The position numbers and the translations under genes are program-made. From Limiplasma sp034927815 (GTDB lineage Bacteria > Bacillota > Clostridia > Christensenellales > Aristaeellaceae), in contig JAYFPK010000034.1 of NCBI GenBank assembly GCA_034927815.1, positions 1-64,000 of the forward strand: 64,000 nucleotides of DNA, written 5' to 3'. Numbering within the stretch: the first letter of the stretch is position 1; every line of letters starts with the position of its first letter. The notes beneath the pieces are model-generated. The model was not told the DNA's origin and searched no databases. It saw only the letters and a list, made by a program, of their open reading frames with translations. Below, one piece after another: positions 33,217-42,242 of this stretch.

Positions 33217-33906
33217 ATGCCCATCGGTGTATTGACCAACGCGGTGGCCGCGCTGGCAGGGGGCGCTCTGGGCAGCCTGCTCAGCCGCCATATGCCCAGG
33301 ACGCTTTTGGAACAACTGCCCGCGTTGTTTGGCTACTGCGCCATAGCCATTGGCGTCAACGCGATCATCAAGGCGGCGAACATGACGGCGGTGGTGCTGG
33401 CGGTGCTCGTCGGCTTTTGCGCGGGGCATGGGCTGAAGCTGGAGCGCCGGACCCAGGCGCTGTGCGGGCAGGCGGTGAAGGCGGCGCGCCTGGGCGGCAT
33501 AAGCGACATGAACTTGTACATCACTTTGGTGGCGCTGCTGTGCTTCAGCGGCTTTGGCTGGTACGGCGCGCTCACCGAAAGCATCAGCGGGAGCCCTGAC
33601 ATCCTGTTTTCCAAATCCGCGCTGGATTTTTTCACGGCCATGCTCTTCGGCTCCGCGCTGGGGTGGGCGGTATGCCTGATCCCCATTGGGCAGGCGGCGG
33701 TCATGCTGCTGGTATTCTTGGCAGGCAAGCTCGCCGCTCCTTTTTTCACCGCGGAGGCCTTTATGAACCTCTCCGCCTGCGGCGGCATCCTCACTTTGGC
33801 CACGGGGCTGCGCATAGCCAATATCAAAAGCATCCCCATCATTGACGCCATTCCCGCGCTGGCGCTGGCATGGCCGCTCAGCGCGCTATTACGCCTGCTG
33901 GGCTAA
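33217..33906 (+). CDS. DUF554 family membrane protein
   Basis: A 229-aa integral membrane protein with about six to seven helices (MPIGVLTNAVAALAGGALGSLL at the start; ANIKSIPIIDAIPALALAWPL at the end, which is typical of DUF554/YdfK-type proteins). Its role is unknown. TCGGGAGG precedes the ATG. It stands alone between the TRAP operon terminator and a hairpin at 33920-33947. Confidence 0.9.
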   Translation: MPIGVLTNAVAALAGGALGSLLSRHMPRTLLEQLPALFGYCAIAIGVNAIIKAANMTAVVLAVLVGFCAGHGLKLERRTQALCGQAVKAARLGGISDMNLYITLVALLCFSGFGWYGALTESISGSPDILFSKSALDFFTAMLFGSALGWAVCLIPIGQAAVMLLVFLAGKLAAPFFTAEAFMNLSACGGILTLATGLRIANIKSIPIIDAIPALALAWPLSALLRLLG

Positions 33907-33919
33907 TCCCGCGAATGTT

Positions 33920-33947
33920 CCCGGGGACCGCTGCCGCGGCCCCCGGG
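33920..33947. terminator. hairpin between convergent DUF554 and murA genes
   Basis: A 12-bp stem with one A-C mismatch (CCCGGGGACCGC with GCGGCCCCCGGG, loop TGCC). No good T-run on either strand, so it is a weak terminator candidate. Confidence 0.45.
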
Positions 33948-33960
33948 TCCTGACGCTTCC

Positions 33961-35202
33961 CTAGCACTCCTGGACCTTGGCCCCCAAAGCCCGCAGCTTA
34001 TGGGGCAGGTCCTCATACCCCCGCTCGATATGCCCGGAGGGGTCCTGGAGCACGGTTTCTCCCTCGGCGATCAGCCCGGCCAGCATCAGCGCCGCCCCCG
34101 CCCGCAGGTCCGTGCTGGTCACCGTGGAGCCCAGGAGGCTGTGGCCTCCCTCGATGAGTGCAAAATGATTCTCGATCCGAATCCGCGCGCCCAGGCGGCA
34201 TAGCTCCGTGGCGTGCATGAATCTGTTTTCAAAGACAGTTTCCGCCAAAATGCTGGTTCCATGGCATTTGAGTCCCACCACCATCATGGGGGCTTGCATG
34301 TCCGTGGGAAAGCCGGGGTAGGCTAAGGTGCGGGCCTCAAAGGGCGATATGGCCGTGCCGCTCACCCGGATGCCCGCCGGGGTCTCCCGGATGCCCACGC
34401 CCGCTTCCTTGAGCTTGAACATCACCGCCCGCATGTGCTCCGGTTTGGCTTCGCGAAGGAGCACGCTGCCCTGGGTGACCGCCGCGGCGCAAAGCAAGGT
34501 GCCCGCCTCGATCCGGTCCGGAATGGGTTTGTGCACCGCCCCGTGGAGGCTTTCCACCCCGTCGATGACCACGGTGCCCGTGCCTGCCCCGGAGACCCTC
34601 GCGCCCATGGCGTTCAGGCAATCCGCCAGGTCCATAATCTCCGGCTCCTTGGCCGCGTTTTCCAGTATGGTCTGGCCCCGGGCCAAGGTGGCGGCCATCA
34701 TCAGGTTTTCCGTAGCGCCCACGCTGGGCAGGTCCAGGTACACCCGCTCTCCCACCAGCCTGCCGGAAAGCTGCCGCCGCCCCCCGTGGGCATGGACGAT
34801 AGCCCCCATGGTCTGCAAGCCCTTCACATGCAGATCGATGGGCCGCTGGCCGATGGCGCAGCCCCCGGGCAAGAAGACGGAGGCGCTGCCGCTGCGCGCC
34901 AAAATGGGCCCCAGCACCAGGACGCTGGCCCGAAGCTTGCGGATGGTGGCTTCGTTTTCGGGGCTTGAGGGGTTCTGGGCGCATACCGACACATCCCTGC
35001 CGCTGCGCTGGACATTGGCCCCGCAGTCTTCCAAAATTTGGAGCAGGATGTCCACATCGGTAATCCGGGGCACATCCTTAACCACCAGCGGTTCCTCTGT
35101 GAGCAGCCCCGCGGCTAGAATCGGCAGCACGGCGTTTTTGGCCGTGCTTACGTCCACCTCGCCGCTCAGGCGCGGGCTGTGATGGATTCGATAGTTTGCC
35201 AC
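33961..35202 (-). CDS. murA: UDP-N-acetylglucosamine 1-carboxyvinyltransferase
   Basis: First committed enzyme of peptidoglycan synthesis: PEP + UDP-GlcNAc. 413 aa, usual length. STAKNAVLPILAAGLL carries Lys-Asn of the active site (22-23 in E. coli numbering), and GGCAIGQRPIDLHVKGL contains the fosfomycin-sensitive Cys. The start is GTG at 35202 with AAGGTGGTGA in front. It is a normal member of the same fold family as the two EPSP-synthase-like proteins in this window. Confidence 0.94.
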   Translation of the reverse strand: MANYRIHHSPRLSGEVDVSTAKNAVLPILAAGLLTEEPLVVKDVPRITDVDILLQILEDCGANVQRSGRDVSVCAQNPSSPENEATIRKLRASVLVLGPILARSGSASVFLPGGCAIGQRPIDLHVKGLQTMGAIVHAHGGRRQLSGRLVGERVYLDLPSVGATENLMMAATLARGQTILENAAKEPEIMDLADCLNAMGARVSGAGTGTVVIDGVESLHGAVHKPIPDRIEAGTLLCAAAVTQGSVLLREAKPEHMRAVMFKLKEAGVGIRETPAGIRVSGTAISPFEARTLAYPGFPTDMQAPMMVVGLKCHGTSILAETVFENRFMHATELCRLGARIRIENHFALIEGGHSLLGSTVTSTDLRAGAALMLAGLIAEGETVLQDPSGHIERGYEDLPHKLRALGAKVQEC

Positions 35203-35527
35203 GGTCTCACCACCTTAATGCGCAGCCAGCCCAATGTTGCGAAAGCCCGATCAATCCAAGGTTTGGTCATGTTCATTCCCTCCCGTCGCTCCCATTTTGA
35301 CCGAAGCAACCTCCGGACATAACCCGTGGAAACCATTTGAAAGCTTTGATTCTTCGACGTCGGGCACAATCCTTGGATGTATGAAAGCGCGGGCTTCTTC
35401 TTCCGCCGGGTCGCCCCTGGAAATCTTTTCAAAGGACCGCCGTTTCCATTTGTACCGGAACATGCTATAATTGAGAACCCCAAACCCTCCTTCCCATTTC
35501 CCCACTTTGTACCAAGGAGAAGACGGC
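35203..35527. other. divergent murA-uvrB intergenic region
   Basis: Contains a possible 34-codon minus-strand leader frame (ATG 35270, GGGAGGG 7 nt upstream, stop at 35166) that overlaps the murA start by 37 nt, and on the plus strand TATAAT at 35466-35471 with a weak TTTCCA -35 (35443-35448), the likely uvrB promoter. Only one SOS half-site (GGAAC, 35457) is seen, so no convincing LexA box. Confidence 0.5.
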
Positions 35528-37540
35528 ATGAACCGATTTGTGTTACAAGCGCCCTACCCCCCCAACGGCGACCAGCCCGCCGCCATCGACTCCTTGGCCC
35601 GGGGCGTTCAGGAGGGCAAAAAAAACCAGGTTTTGCTGGGCGTTACCGGCAGCGGCAAAACCTTTACCATGGCTTCCATCATCGAAAGGGTGCAAAAGCC
35701 CACGTTGGTGCTGGCCCACAACAAAACCCTGGCCGCCCAGCTATGCAGCGAGCTTCGCGCCTTCTTCCCGGACAGCGCCGTGGAGTATTTTGTTTCCTAT
35801 TACGACTACTATCAGCCGGAGGCTTACATCGCCGCCACCGATACCTACATCGAAAAGGATTCTTCCGTCAACGAGGAAATCGACCGCCTGCGCCACAGCG
35901 CCACCGCCGCCGTGCGGGAGCGCAAGGACGTGATCATCGTCTCCAGCGTCAGCTGCATCTACTCCATGGGGGACCCCAGCGAATACGAAGGCATGATGGT
36001 GAGCCTGCGCCCAGGCATGGCCCTGGGCCGGGACAAGCTCATCGCCAGGCTCATCGAAATCCAATATGAGCGCAATGATTTTGAGTTTGAGCGGGGCAGC
36101 TTCCGGGTCCGGGGGGACGTGCTGGAGATCATCCCCGCCAACGCCAAGGATCACGCCCTGCGTATTGAGTTTTTCGGGGACGAGATCGAACGCGTCCGGG
36201 AGATCGACGTCATCACCGGCAATGTGCTCTCCTCCCTGGAACACGCCATGGTCTTCCCCGCCACACACTATGCCATGGATCGGGAAAAAATGAACGCCAA
36301 CATCGACACCATCGAGCGGGACCTGGCCGTCCGGGTTCAGGAATTGAAAGACCAGGAGCAGCCCCTGTACGCCCTGCGGCTTCAGCAGCGCACCCGCTAC
36401 GATATCGAGATGATGCGGCAGATTGGTTACTGCACGGGCATCGAGAACTACAGCCGCTACTTTGACGGCCGCAAGCCCGGGGATACCCCCTATACGCTGC
36501 TGGATTACTTCCCCAAGGACTTTTTGCTGTTCATCGACGAAAGCCACGTGACCGTCCCCCAGGTGCGGGCCATGTACAAAGGCGACCGGGCCCGGAAGGA
36601 AAACCTGGTGGAATACGGCTTCCGCCTGCCCTCGGCCTTTGACAACCGCCCCTTGCTCTTCAACGAGTTTCTGGAGCGGGTCCATCAGGTGGTCTATGTG
36701 AGCGCCACCCCCGCGCCCTATGAAATGGGCCTGAGCGAAAATACGGTGGAGCAGATCATCCGCCCCACGGGCCTCATCGACCCCCAGGTGATCCTGCGCC
36801 CCGCCACAGGCCAGGTGGACGACCTGGTGGGGGAAATCCACAAGACCATCGGCCAGGGACACCGGATTTTGGTGACCACCCTGACCAAACGCATGGCGGA
36901 AAGCCTTACCGATTACCTGGCGAGCCTGGACATCAAGGTCCGCTACCTTCACAGCGACGTGCAGACCATGGAGCGGACCGAGATCATCCGGGACCTGCGC
37001 CTGGGCGAGTTTGACGTGCTGGTGGGCATCAACCTCCTCCGGGAGGGCCTGGACATGCCCGAGGTGGCCTTGGTGGCTATTTTGGATGCGGACAAGGAGG
37101 GCTTTTTGCGCAGCGAAACCTCCTTGATCCAGACCATTGGCCGGGCCGCCCGCAATGTGGACGGCCGGGTCATCCTCTACGGCGACCAACTCACCGACAG
37201 CATGATGCGGGCCATGAACGAAACCAACCGCCGCCGCGCCCTCCAGGAGGCCTACAACCGGCTCCACGGCATCACGCCCCAAAGCGTCAAGAGCACGGTG
37301 CAGGCTTTGCTGAAAATCACCAATGATTTCGCCGAGCACGCCCCCGAGGGCATCAGCGAGGAGGAGAAGCTCCAGCTTCTCCAAAGCCTGGAGGACCGGA
37401 TGCTCTCCGCGGCCAAGGCCCTGGACTTCGAACAGGCCGCCAAGCTCAGAGATCAAATTTTCCAGCTCAAGGGCGACAAGACCGCCATTCAAAAGCCCCA
37501 GGTGAAAAAGCGCAGAACCCGGGAGAGGATGCGGAAATAG
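35528..37540 (+). CDS. uvrB: excinuclease ABC subunit B
   Basis: Nucleotide excision repair helicase-like damage-verification subunit, 670 aa. Walker A GVTGSGKT at 38-45, the beta-hairpin YYDYYQPEAYI that slips between DNA strands, DEXX box FIDESHV, helicase motif TIGRAARN, and a C-terminal UVR domain (LEDRMLSAAKALDFEQAAKLRD) for UvrC contact. ATG 35528 follows AAGGAGAAG. uvrA and uvrC are not in the window. Confidence 0.97.
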   Translation: MNRFVLQAPYPPNGDQPAAIDSLARGVQEGKKNQVLLGVTGSGKTFTMASIIERVQKPTLVLAHNKTLAAQLCSELRAFFPDSAVEYFVSYYDYYQPEAYIAATDTYIEKDSSVNEEIDRLRHSATAAVRERKDVIIVSSVSCIYSMGDPSEYEGMMVSLRPGMALGRDKLIARLIEIQYERNDFEFERGSFRVRGDVLEIIPANAKDHALRIEFFGDEIERVREIDVITGNVLSSLEHAMVFPATHYAMDREKMNANIDTIERDLAVRVQELKDQEQPLYALRLQQRTRYDIEMMRQIGYCTGIENYSRYFDGRKPGDTPYTLLDYFPKDFLLFIDESHVTVPQVRAMYKGDRARKENLVEYGFRLPSAFDNRPLLFNEFLERVHQVVYVSATPAPYEMGLSENTVEQIIRPTGLIDPQVILRPATGQVDDLVGEIHKTIGQGHRILVTTLTKRMAESLTDYLASLDIKVRYLHSDVQTMERTEIIRDLRLGEFDVLVGINLLREGLDMPEVALVAILDADKEGFLRSETSLIQTIGRAARNVDGRVILYGDQLTDSMMRAMNETNRRRALQEAYNRLHGITPQSVKSTVQALLKITNDFAEHAPEGISEEEKLQLLQSLEDRMLSAAKALDFEQAAKLRDQIFQLKGDKTAIQKPQVKKRRTRERMRK

Positions 37541-37621
37541 CGGGGCTGCGCCCCCATTTCCCTTGCATTGTCCCCTTTCGACGCAAAGCGCAAGCAGGAT
37601 TTGGAAAAGCGCACAAAAGAA

Positions 37622-37655
37622 AAGGGCGCGGCAATCGTCTTTTTGCCGCACCCTT
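37622..37655. terminator. terminator between convergent uvrB and degV genes
   Basis: A 13-bp stem with one G-U pair (37622-37634 with 37643-37655). On the minus strand TTCTTTTGTG follows, so it ends the degV transcript; it may also serve uvrB. Confidence 0.75.
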
Positions 37656-37681
37656 CCGCTTTTGCGTTGTTGATACAGGCC

Positions 37682-38566
37682 TTACATGGGCCGTTCCTTC
37701 CCGATGAAGCAGGAGGCGATGGTGCCGGGGCCGCAGTGGGCGCCGATCACCGGGCCTACATAGGTGATTTCGATGCCGCCGATGGAGGGGATCCGCTCCC
37801 GGATGAGGGTCTCCAGCCGGGCCACATCCTCCGGGGCGTCCGCATGCAAGAGAATGATGGTTTGATTCTCCGGGTCCGCGATGTTTTCCACGGTCTTGTC
37901 CGCGATGTGGCGAAGGGCTGCCTTGCGGCCCCGCACCTTGTCCGCGCTGACCAGCTTTCCGGCCTTGTTCAGGATGATGATGGGCTTCAAGTCCAGGGCG
38001 GTGCCCAAGGTGGCTGCCACGGCGCTGATGCGCCCTCCCCGGCGGAGGTATTTCAGGTCGTCCACGGTGAACCAGGCTTGGGCGCGGAGCTTGTTGGCCT
38101 CCACCCAGGCAGCCACCTCTTCCATGGATTTGCCCTGGTCGTATTGCCGGTAGGCCTCCAGGATCAGCAAGCTCTGGGGGGCGGAGATGCTCAGGGTGTC
38201 CACCACGATCATTTTGCGCTCCGGGTACTTGGCCAGCAGCTCCTCCCGGGCGGCAAAGATGTTGTTGATGGTGCTGGAAAGCTGGCTGGAGAAGGCGATG
38301 AACAGGATGTCCTGGCCGGCCTGGAAGCAGGGCTCGAAATACTCCAGGTAGACGGCGGTGGGCAGCAGCGAGGTCACAGGGGCGGCGCCGGCGCGCATGT
38401 TGTCGAAGTATTCCTTTTGCTTGCCATCCCGGCCCAGGTCATCCAGGTATTCCTTTCCGTCCAGCATGTAGGGCATGTATACCATGGTCAGGTCCAGTTC
38501 ATCCACGTAGCGAAAGGGAAGGTCGGAGTCGGAATCCGTCATGAAGACATAGTTGTTTTTGGGCAT
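37682..38566 (-). CDS. DegV family fatty-acid-binding protein
   Basis: A 294-aa two-domain protein. The N-terminal MTDSDSDLPF and TSLLPTAVYLEYFEP segments (TS-x-P motif) and LKYLRRGGRIS match DegV/FakB proteins, which hold a fatty acid for phosphorylation by FakA. No FakA-like kinase is near. ATG 38566 has AAGGAGGA upstream. Confidence 0.93.
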   Translation of the reverse strand: MPKNNYVFMTDSDSDLPFRYVDELDLTMVYMPYMLDGKEYLDDLGRDGKQKEYFDNMRAGAAPVTSLLPTAVYLEYFEPCFQAGQDILFIAFSSQLSSTINNIFAAREELLAKYPERKMIVVDTLSISAPQSLLILEAYRQYDQGKSMEEVAAWVEANKLRAQAWFTVDDLKYLRRGGRISAVAATLGTALDLKPIIILNKAGKLVSADKVRGRKAALRHIADKTVENIADPENQTIILLHADAPEDVARLETLIRERIPSIGGIEITYVGPVIGAHCGPGTIASCFIGKERPM

Positions 38567-38622
38567 GGATATTCCTCCTTGTGCCGGCATAACGCGCGGA
38601 AATCAGTTCGAATGACGCTCTT

Positions 38623-38651
38623 ATTTTACCTTGTTTGAGAACATTTTGCAA
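38623..38651 (-). promoter_or_regulatory. promoter of the degV-family gene
   Basis: Minus strand TTGCAA (38651-38646), 17-nt spacer, TAAAAT (38628-38623), 57 nt before the start. Confidence 0.65.
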
Positions 38652-38740
38652 CCGGAGGAATGGCGGCCCAAAAGGGAAAGCCTAACGGAGGCGCAAGGGC
38701 TGCCGGGGGCGCATTGAGCCTAGCGCCGCAACCCGGGATC

Positions 38741-38749
38741 TGGTATAAT
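38741..38749 (+). promoter_or_regulatory. extended -10 of the P-type ATPase gene
   Basis: TGGTATAAT. The first in-frame ATG of the ATPase frame lies inside this box, which argues that translation starts downstream at TTG 38793. Confidence 0.6.
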
Positions 38750-38792
38750 GGAAAAGAACGCCAATCCCCTCAAGACAAAGGAGGATAAATCA

Positions 38793-41411
38793 TTGAGCTT
38801 CCACACCGACGCCAAGGAGACGCTGCTAAGCGAGTTGGGCGCCGACAGCGCCAAGGGGTTAAGCGCCGAGCAGGTAGCCCGGAAGCAGGCGGAGTTTGGG
38901 CCCAACAAGCTCCGGGAGAAGAAAAAGAAAACCAACCTGCAGCGGTTTTTGGATCAGTTCAAGGATGTGATGATCCTGATTCTGATCGCCGCCGCCGTCA
39001 TTTCCTTCGTCATCGCCCTGGCCGAGGGCGACGCCAAGGAATTTTTCGAGCCCGCCCTGATCATGCTGATCGTGATCCTCAACGCCGTCATGGGCATGGT
39101 ACAGGAAAGCAAAGCGGAAAAGGCCCTGGACGCTTTGAAAAACCTGTCCGCGCCCCACGCCCGGGTGCTCAGGGACGGCGGGGAGAGCATCATTGACGCC
39201 GAGAAGCTGGTGCCCGGGGATATCATCCGCCTGGAGGCCGGGGATTTTGTGCCCGCGGACGCCCGGCTGCTGCGCTCCGTCAGCCTGAAAAGCGAGGAAT
39301 CCGCCCTCACCGGGGAATCGGTGCCCAGCGAGAAATACGCCGACGCCCAGGTAAAGGCGGACGCGCCCTTGGGGGACCGGGTGAACATGGTGTTCTCCGG
39401 GTGCAGCATCACCTACGGCACCGCCACGGCGGTGGTGACCTCCATCGGCATGGATACGGAAATGGGCCGCATCGCGGGCCTTTTGGAGGATGAAACCGAG
39501 GGCCAGACTCCCTTGCAGCAGAAGCTGGCGCAAATGGGTAAGTACCTGGGCTTTTTGGCTTTGCTGGCCTGCGGCATCATCTTCATCGTGGGCATCGCCA
39601 ACGGCATCCCCGTGATGGAGATCTTCATGACGGCGGTGTCCCTGGCGGTATCCGCCATTCCCGAGGGCCTGCCCGCCATCGTCACCATCGTGCTGGCCAT
39701 CGGGGTGCAGCGCATGGTCAAGCGCAACGTGATCATCCGGCGCTTGCCCGCTGTGGAAACCCTGGGCAGCGCCTCCGTCATCTGCTCGGACAAGACCGGC
39801 ACCCTGACCCAGAACCGCATGACCCTGGTAAAGGCCTATGTGGACGGGGAGAAGGAGCTGGAGGATATCAGCTTTGACAACTCCTTGCCGGTGAAGAATT
39901 TGCTGCGCTACGCGGCGCTGTGCTGCGACGGCTCCGTGGTATTTGACGGCCCCAAGGAGCAGCACATCGGCGATCCCACGGAGACCTCCATCGTCCTGGC
40001 GGCCCACAAAAACGGCATGCCCAAGGACCAGCTCAACAAGGAGTTCCCCCGCTTGGCGGAGCTGCCCTTTGACTCCGACCGCAAGCTCATGAGCACCGTC
40101 AACCGCATGGAGGGCAAGAACCGGGTCATCGTCAAGGGCGCCTTTGACGTGATGCTGGACCGCCTGAGCGAGGGAGACCTGGAAACGGCCCAGCGGATGA
40201 ACCGGGAGATGAGCGCCAACGCCTTGCGGGTGCTGGCCGTGGCTTGGAAGGACATTGACGAGATTCCCGAAAATCCCACCCCGGAGGCCCTGGAGAGCGA
40301 TCTTCACTTCCTGGGGCTGGTGGGCATGATCGACCCGCCCAGGCCCGAGGTGAAGGACGCGGTGGCGGTGTGCCGCAAAGCCGGGATCAAGCCGGTGATG
40401 ATCACCGGGGACCATGTAATCACCGCCTCGGCCATTGCCAAGGAGCTTGGCATCCACCGGGAGGGGGACATGGCCCTCACCGGAGCTCAGCTGGACGAGC
40501 TTACCGACGCCCAGCTGGACAAGGACGTGGAGAAAATCTCCGTGTACGCCCGGGTGTCCCCGGAGAACAAGATCCGTATTGTGAAGGCGTGGCAGCGCAA
40601 GGGCCAGGTGGTCTCCATGACAGGGGACGGGGTGAACGACGCCCCTGCCCTGAAGGCGGCGGACATCGGCTGCGCCATGGGCATCACCGGCACAGACGTG
40701 GCCAAGGGAGCCGCCGACATGACCCTTACCGACGACAACTTCGCCACCATCGTGGACGCGGTGCGGGAAGGCCGGGGCATCTTCGCCAACATCAAGAAGG
40801 TGGTAGCCTACCTGCTGAGCACCAACATCGGCGAGGTGATCACGGTATTCGCGGCCATGCTGATCTCCCATGTCTCCCCGCTGCTGTCCATGCAGCTGCT
40901 GTGGATCAACCTGGTCACGGACGGCCTGCCCGCCGTGGCTTTGGGCACCGAGGCAGTGGAGAGCGACGTGATGAACCAAAAGCCCAAGCCCAAGGGGGAG
41001 AGCATCTTCGCCCATGGCCTGGGGCTGCGGGTGGCAATCCAGGGCCTGATGTTCGCGGGGCTGACTTTGGCGGGCTTCTACATCGGCATGGGAGCCACCG
41101 GGGATTTGGAATCCGGCCGCACCATGGCGTTTTTGGTGCTGTCCCTATCCCAGATCGTGCAAGCCTATAACATGCGCTCGGACCATTCGCTCTTTACCAT
41201 CGGCTTCTTTGGCAACAAGAACCTGAACAGGGCCTGCCTGCTCTCTGTGGCGCTGGTGGCCTTGGTTCTGTTCACCCCCTTGGCGGCGCCTTTCGGGCTG
41301 GTGCGGGGCTTGTCCTGGTGGCTGTATGCGGTGGGGCTGGGCCTGAGCCTGGTGCCCTTCCCGGTGCTGGAGCTGTTCAAGGCCATTGGCGTGATTCGCC
41401 ACAGACACTGA
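38793..41411 (+). CDS. P-type cation-transporting ATPase (Ca2+-type, IIA/IIB)
   Basis: An 872-aa ion pump. TTG 38793 is taken as start because AAAGGAGG lies 8 nt upstream. Domains: N-terminal cation ATPase part, actuator TGES (LTGESVPSEK), membrane helix 4 with PEGLP, phosphorylation loop CSDKTGTLTQN (Asp at about 333), nucleotide-binding KGAFDV, hinge TGDGVNDAPAL and the C-terminal four-helix domain. PEGLP and the overall length point to calcium export, as in SERCA/PMCA-like bacterial pumps. Confidence 0.94.
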   Translation: MSFHTDAKETLLSELGADSAKGLSAEQVARKQAEFGPNKLREKKKKTNLQRFLDQFKDVMILILIAAAVISFVIALAEGDAKEFFEPALIMLIVILNAVMGMVQESKAEKALDALKNLSAPHARVLRDGGESIIDAEKLVPGDIIRLEAGDFVPADARLLRSVSLKSEESALTGESVPSEKYADAQVKADAPLGDRVNMVFSGCSITYGTATAVVTSIGMDTEMGRIAGLLEDETEGQTPLQQKLAQMGKYLGFLALLACGIIFIVGIANGIPVMEIFMTAVSLAVSAIPEGLPAIVTIVLAIGVQRMVKRNVIIRRLPAVETLGSASVICSDKTGTLTQNRMTLVKAYVDGEKELEDISFDNSLPVKNLLRYAALCCDGSVVFDGPKEQHIGDPTETSIVLAAHKNGMPKDQLNKEFPRLAELPFDSDRKLMSTVNRMEGKNRVIVKGAFDVMLDRLSEGDLETAQRMNREMSANALRVLAVAWKDIDEIPENPTPEALESDLHFLGLVGMIDPPRPEVKDAVAVCRKAGIKPVMITGDHVITASAIAKELGIHREGDMALTGAQLDELTDAQLDKDVEKISVYARVSPENKIRIVKAWQRKGQVVSMTGDGVNDAPALKAADIGCAMGITGTDVAKGAADMTLTDDNFATIVDAVREGRGIFANIKKVVAYLLSTNIGEVITVFAAMLISHVSPLLSMQLLWINLVTDGLPAVALGTEAVESDVMNQKPKPKGESIFAHGLGLRVAIQGLMFAGLTLAGFYIGMGATGDLESGRTMAFLVLSLSQIVQAYNMRSDHSLFTIGFFGNKNLNRACLLSVALVALVLFTPLAAPFGLVRGLSWWLYAVGLGLSLVPFPVLELFKAIGVIRHRH

Positions 41412-41439
41412 CCAATTTAAAAAAAGGGAGAATGAAAGC

Positions 41440-41733
41440 ATGTTCCATCATATCGTGATGTACTGGCTCAAGGACAAGGATAACGACGCCCTGGTTCAGC
41501 AAACCCTGGACACCCTCAACGGCATGGAAGGGAAAATCCCCGGGCTGGTGAGCGTCAGGGCGTACAGGGACCAGAAGGGGGACGCCCGCAGCTGCGACGT
41601 GTGCCTGGTAACGGTTTTGGAAAGCCGGGAGGCCTTTGACGCCTATCAGGCGCACCCCGTCCATCTGCCTGTGAAGGCCCATATGCACTCCGTAGTGGAG
41701 CGCAGCGCCAGCGCGGACTTCGAGGAGGCATGA
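41440..41733 (+). CDS. Dabb-domain (stress-responsive alpha/beta barrel) protein
   Basis: A 97-aa dimeric ferredoxin-like barrel protein: MFHHIVMYWLKD at the start and YQAHPVHLPVKAHMHSVVE (about 67-85) are typical of the Dabb family. The role in bacteria is mostly unknown. It follows the calcium pump gene by 28 nt and overlaps the next gene by 4 nt (ATGA). Confidence 0.9.
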   Translation: MFHHIVMYWLKDKDNDALVQQTLDTLNGMEGKIPGLVSVRAYRDQKGDARSCDVCLVTVLESREAFDAYQAHPVHLPVKAHMHSVVERSASADFEEA

Positions 41734-42059
41734 GGGTGCGGGAGGAAAAGCGGGAGGATATCCAGGGCAGGCTGTGGATTCGCCTGATGAAGGGGCATAA
41801 ATGCCTTCGGGATTTTGTGCTCCCTTGCCTCCGGGAGGACCCGGGGGACGCCCTGCGCCAGGCGCTGCCCCAGATGGACATCAGCCAGCCCCTTTGGCTT
41901 CCCCGGCACCAGGCGGATTGGGAGGACTATGCCCTGACCCGCTTCCTGCCAGAGCACTTCCTGGACAGCGTATCCTTTGACCGAATGGAGATCAGCTACA
42001 TCTTTCCGGAGGAGGAAGCCAAGCCCGCCCGCAAGCGCAACCCCTTGGAGGATGCGTAA
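41730..42059 (+). CDS. hypothetical protein, 109 aa
   Basis: Soluble, charged protein (MRVREEKREDIQGRLWIRLMK at the start; PEEEAKPARKRNP near the end) without signal or membrane segment. The family is not recognised by me. Start overlap of 4 nt with the Dabb gene and a terminator 85 nt after the stop show that it is a real, coupled gene. Confidence 0.75.
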   Translation: MRVREEKREDIQGRLWIRLMKGHKCLRDFVLPCLREDPGDALRQALPQMDISQPLWLPRHQADWEDYALTRFLPEHFLDSVSFDRMEISYIFPEEEAKPARKRNPLEDA

Positions 42060-42143
42060 GGGAAAGGGGTCCCCCGGGCTGTGCCAGGAAAAAGGATGTC
42101 GAAAAAGTGAAGAAAAAGTTTGGAAATTGTTAGACTTTGAAAG

Positions 42144-42175
42144 CGGGCGACCTCCTGGCCGCCCGTTGTTTTTCT
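42144..42175 (+). terminator. terminator after the Dabb operon
   Basis: Stem CGGGCG-A-CC (42144-42152) with GG-C-CGCCCG (42157-42165), loop TCCT, followed by TTGTTTTTCT. The T-run also serves as the -35 of the next promoter. Confidence 0.8.
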
Positions 42176-42193
42176 ACATATATATGCTATAAT
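42166..42193 (+). promoter_or_regulatory. promoter of the second EPSP-synthase-like gene
   Basis: TTGTTT (42166-42171), 16-nt spacer, TATAAT (42188-42193) with TG extension (TGCTATAAT), set in an AT-rich island (ATATATAT on both sides). Confidence 0.65.
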
Positions 42194-42242
42194 TTAATAT
42201 ATATACCACATTTTGTGGTACCAGGCCGAGGAGGACAAGCCC

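Noticed and set aside
35441..35475. SOS box upstream of uvrB
   Set aside because: Only a half-site (GGAAC) is present; the second arm does not match GTTC.
38748..38792. ATG 38748 as start of the P-type ATPase
   Set aside because: This ATG overlaps the -10 box TATAAT; TTG 38793 has AAAGGAGG at 8 nt.
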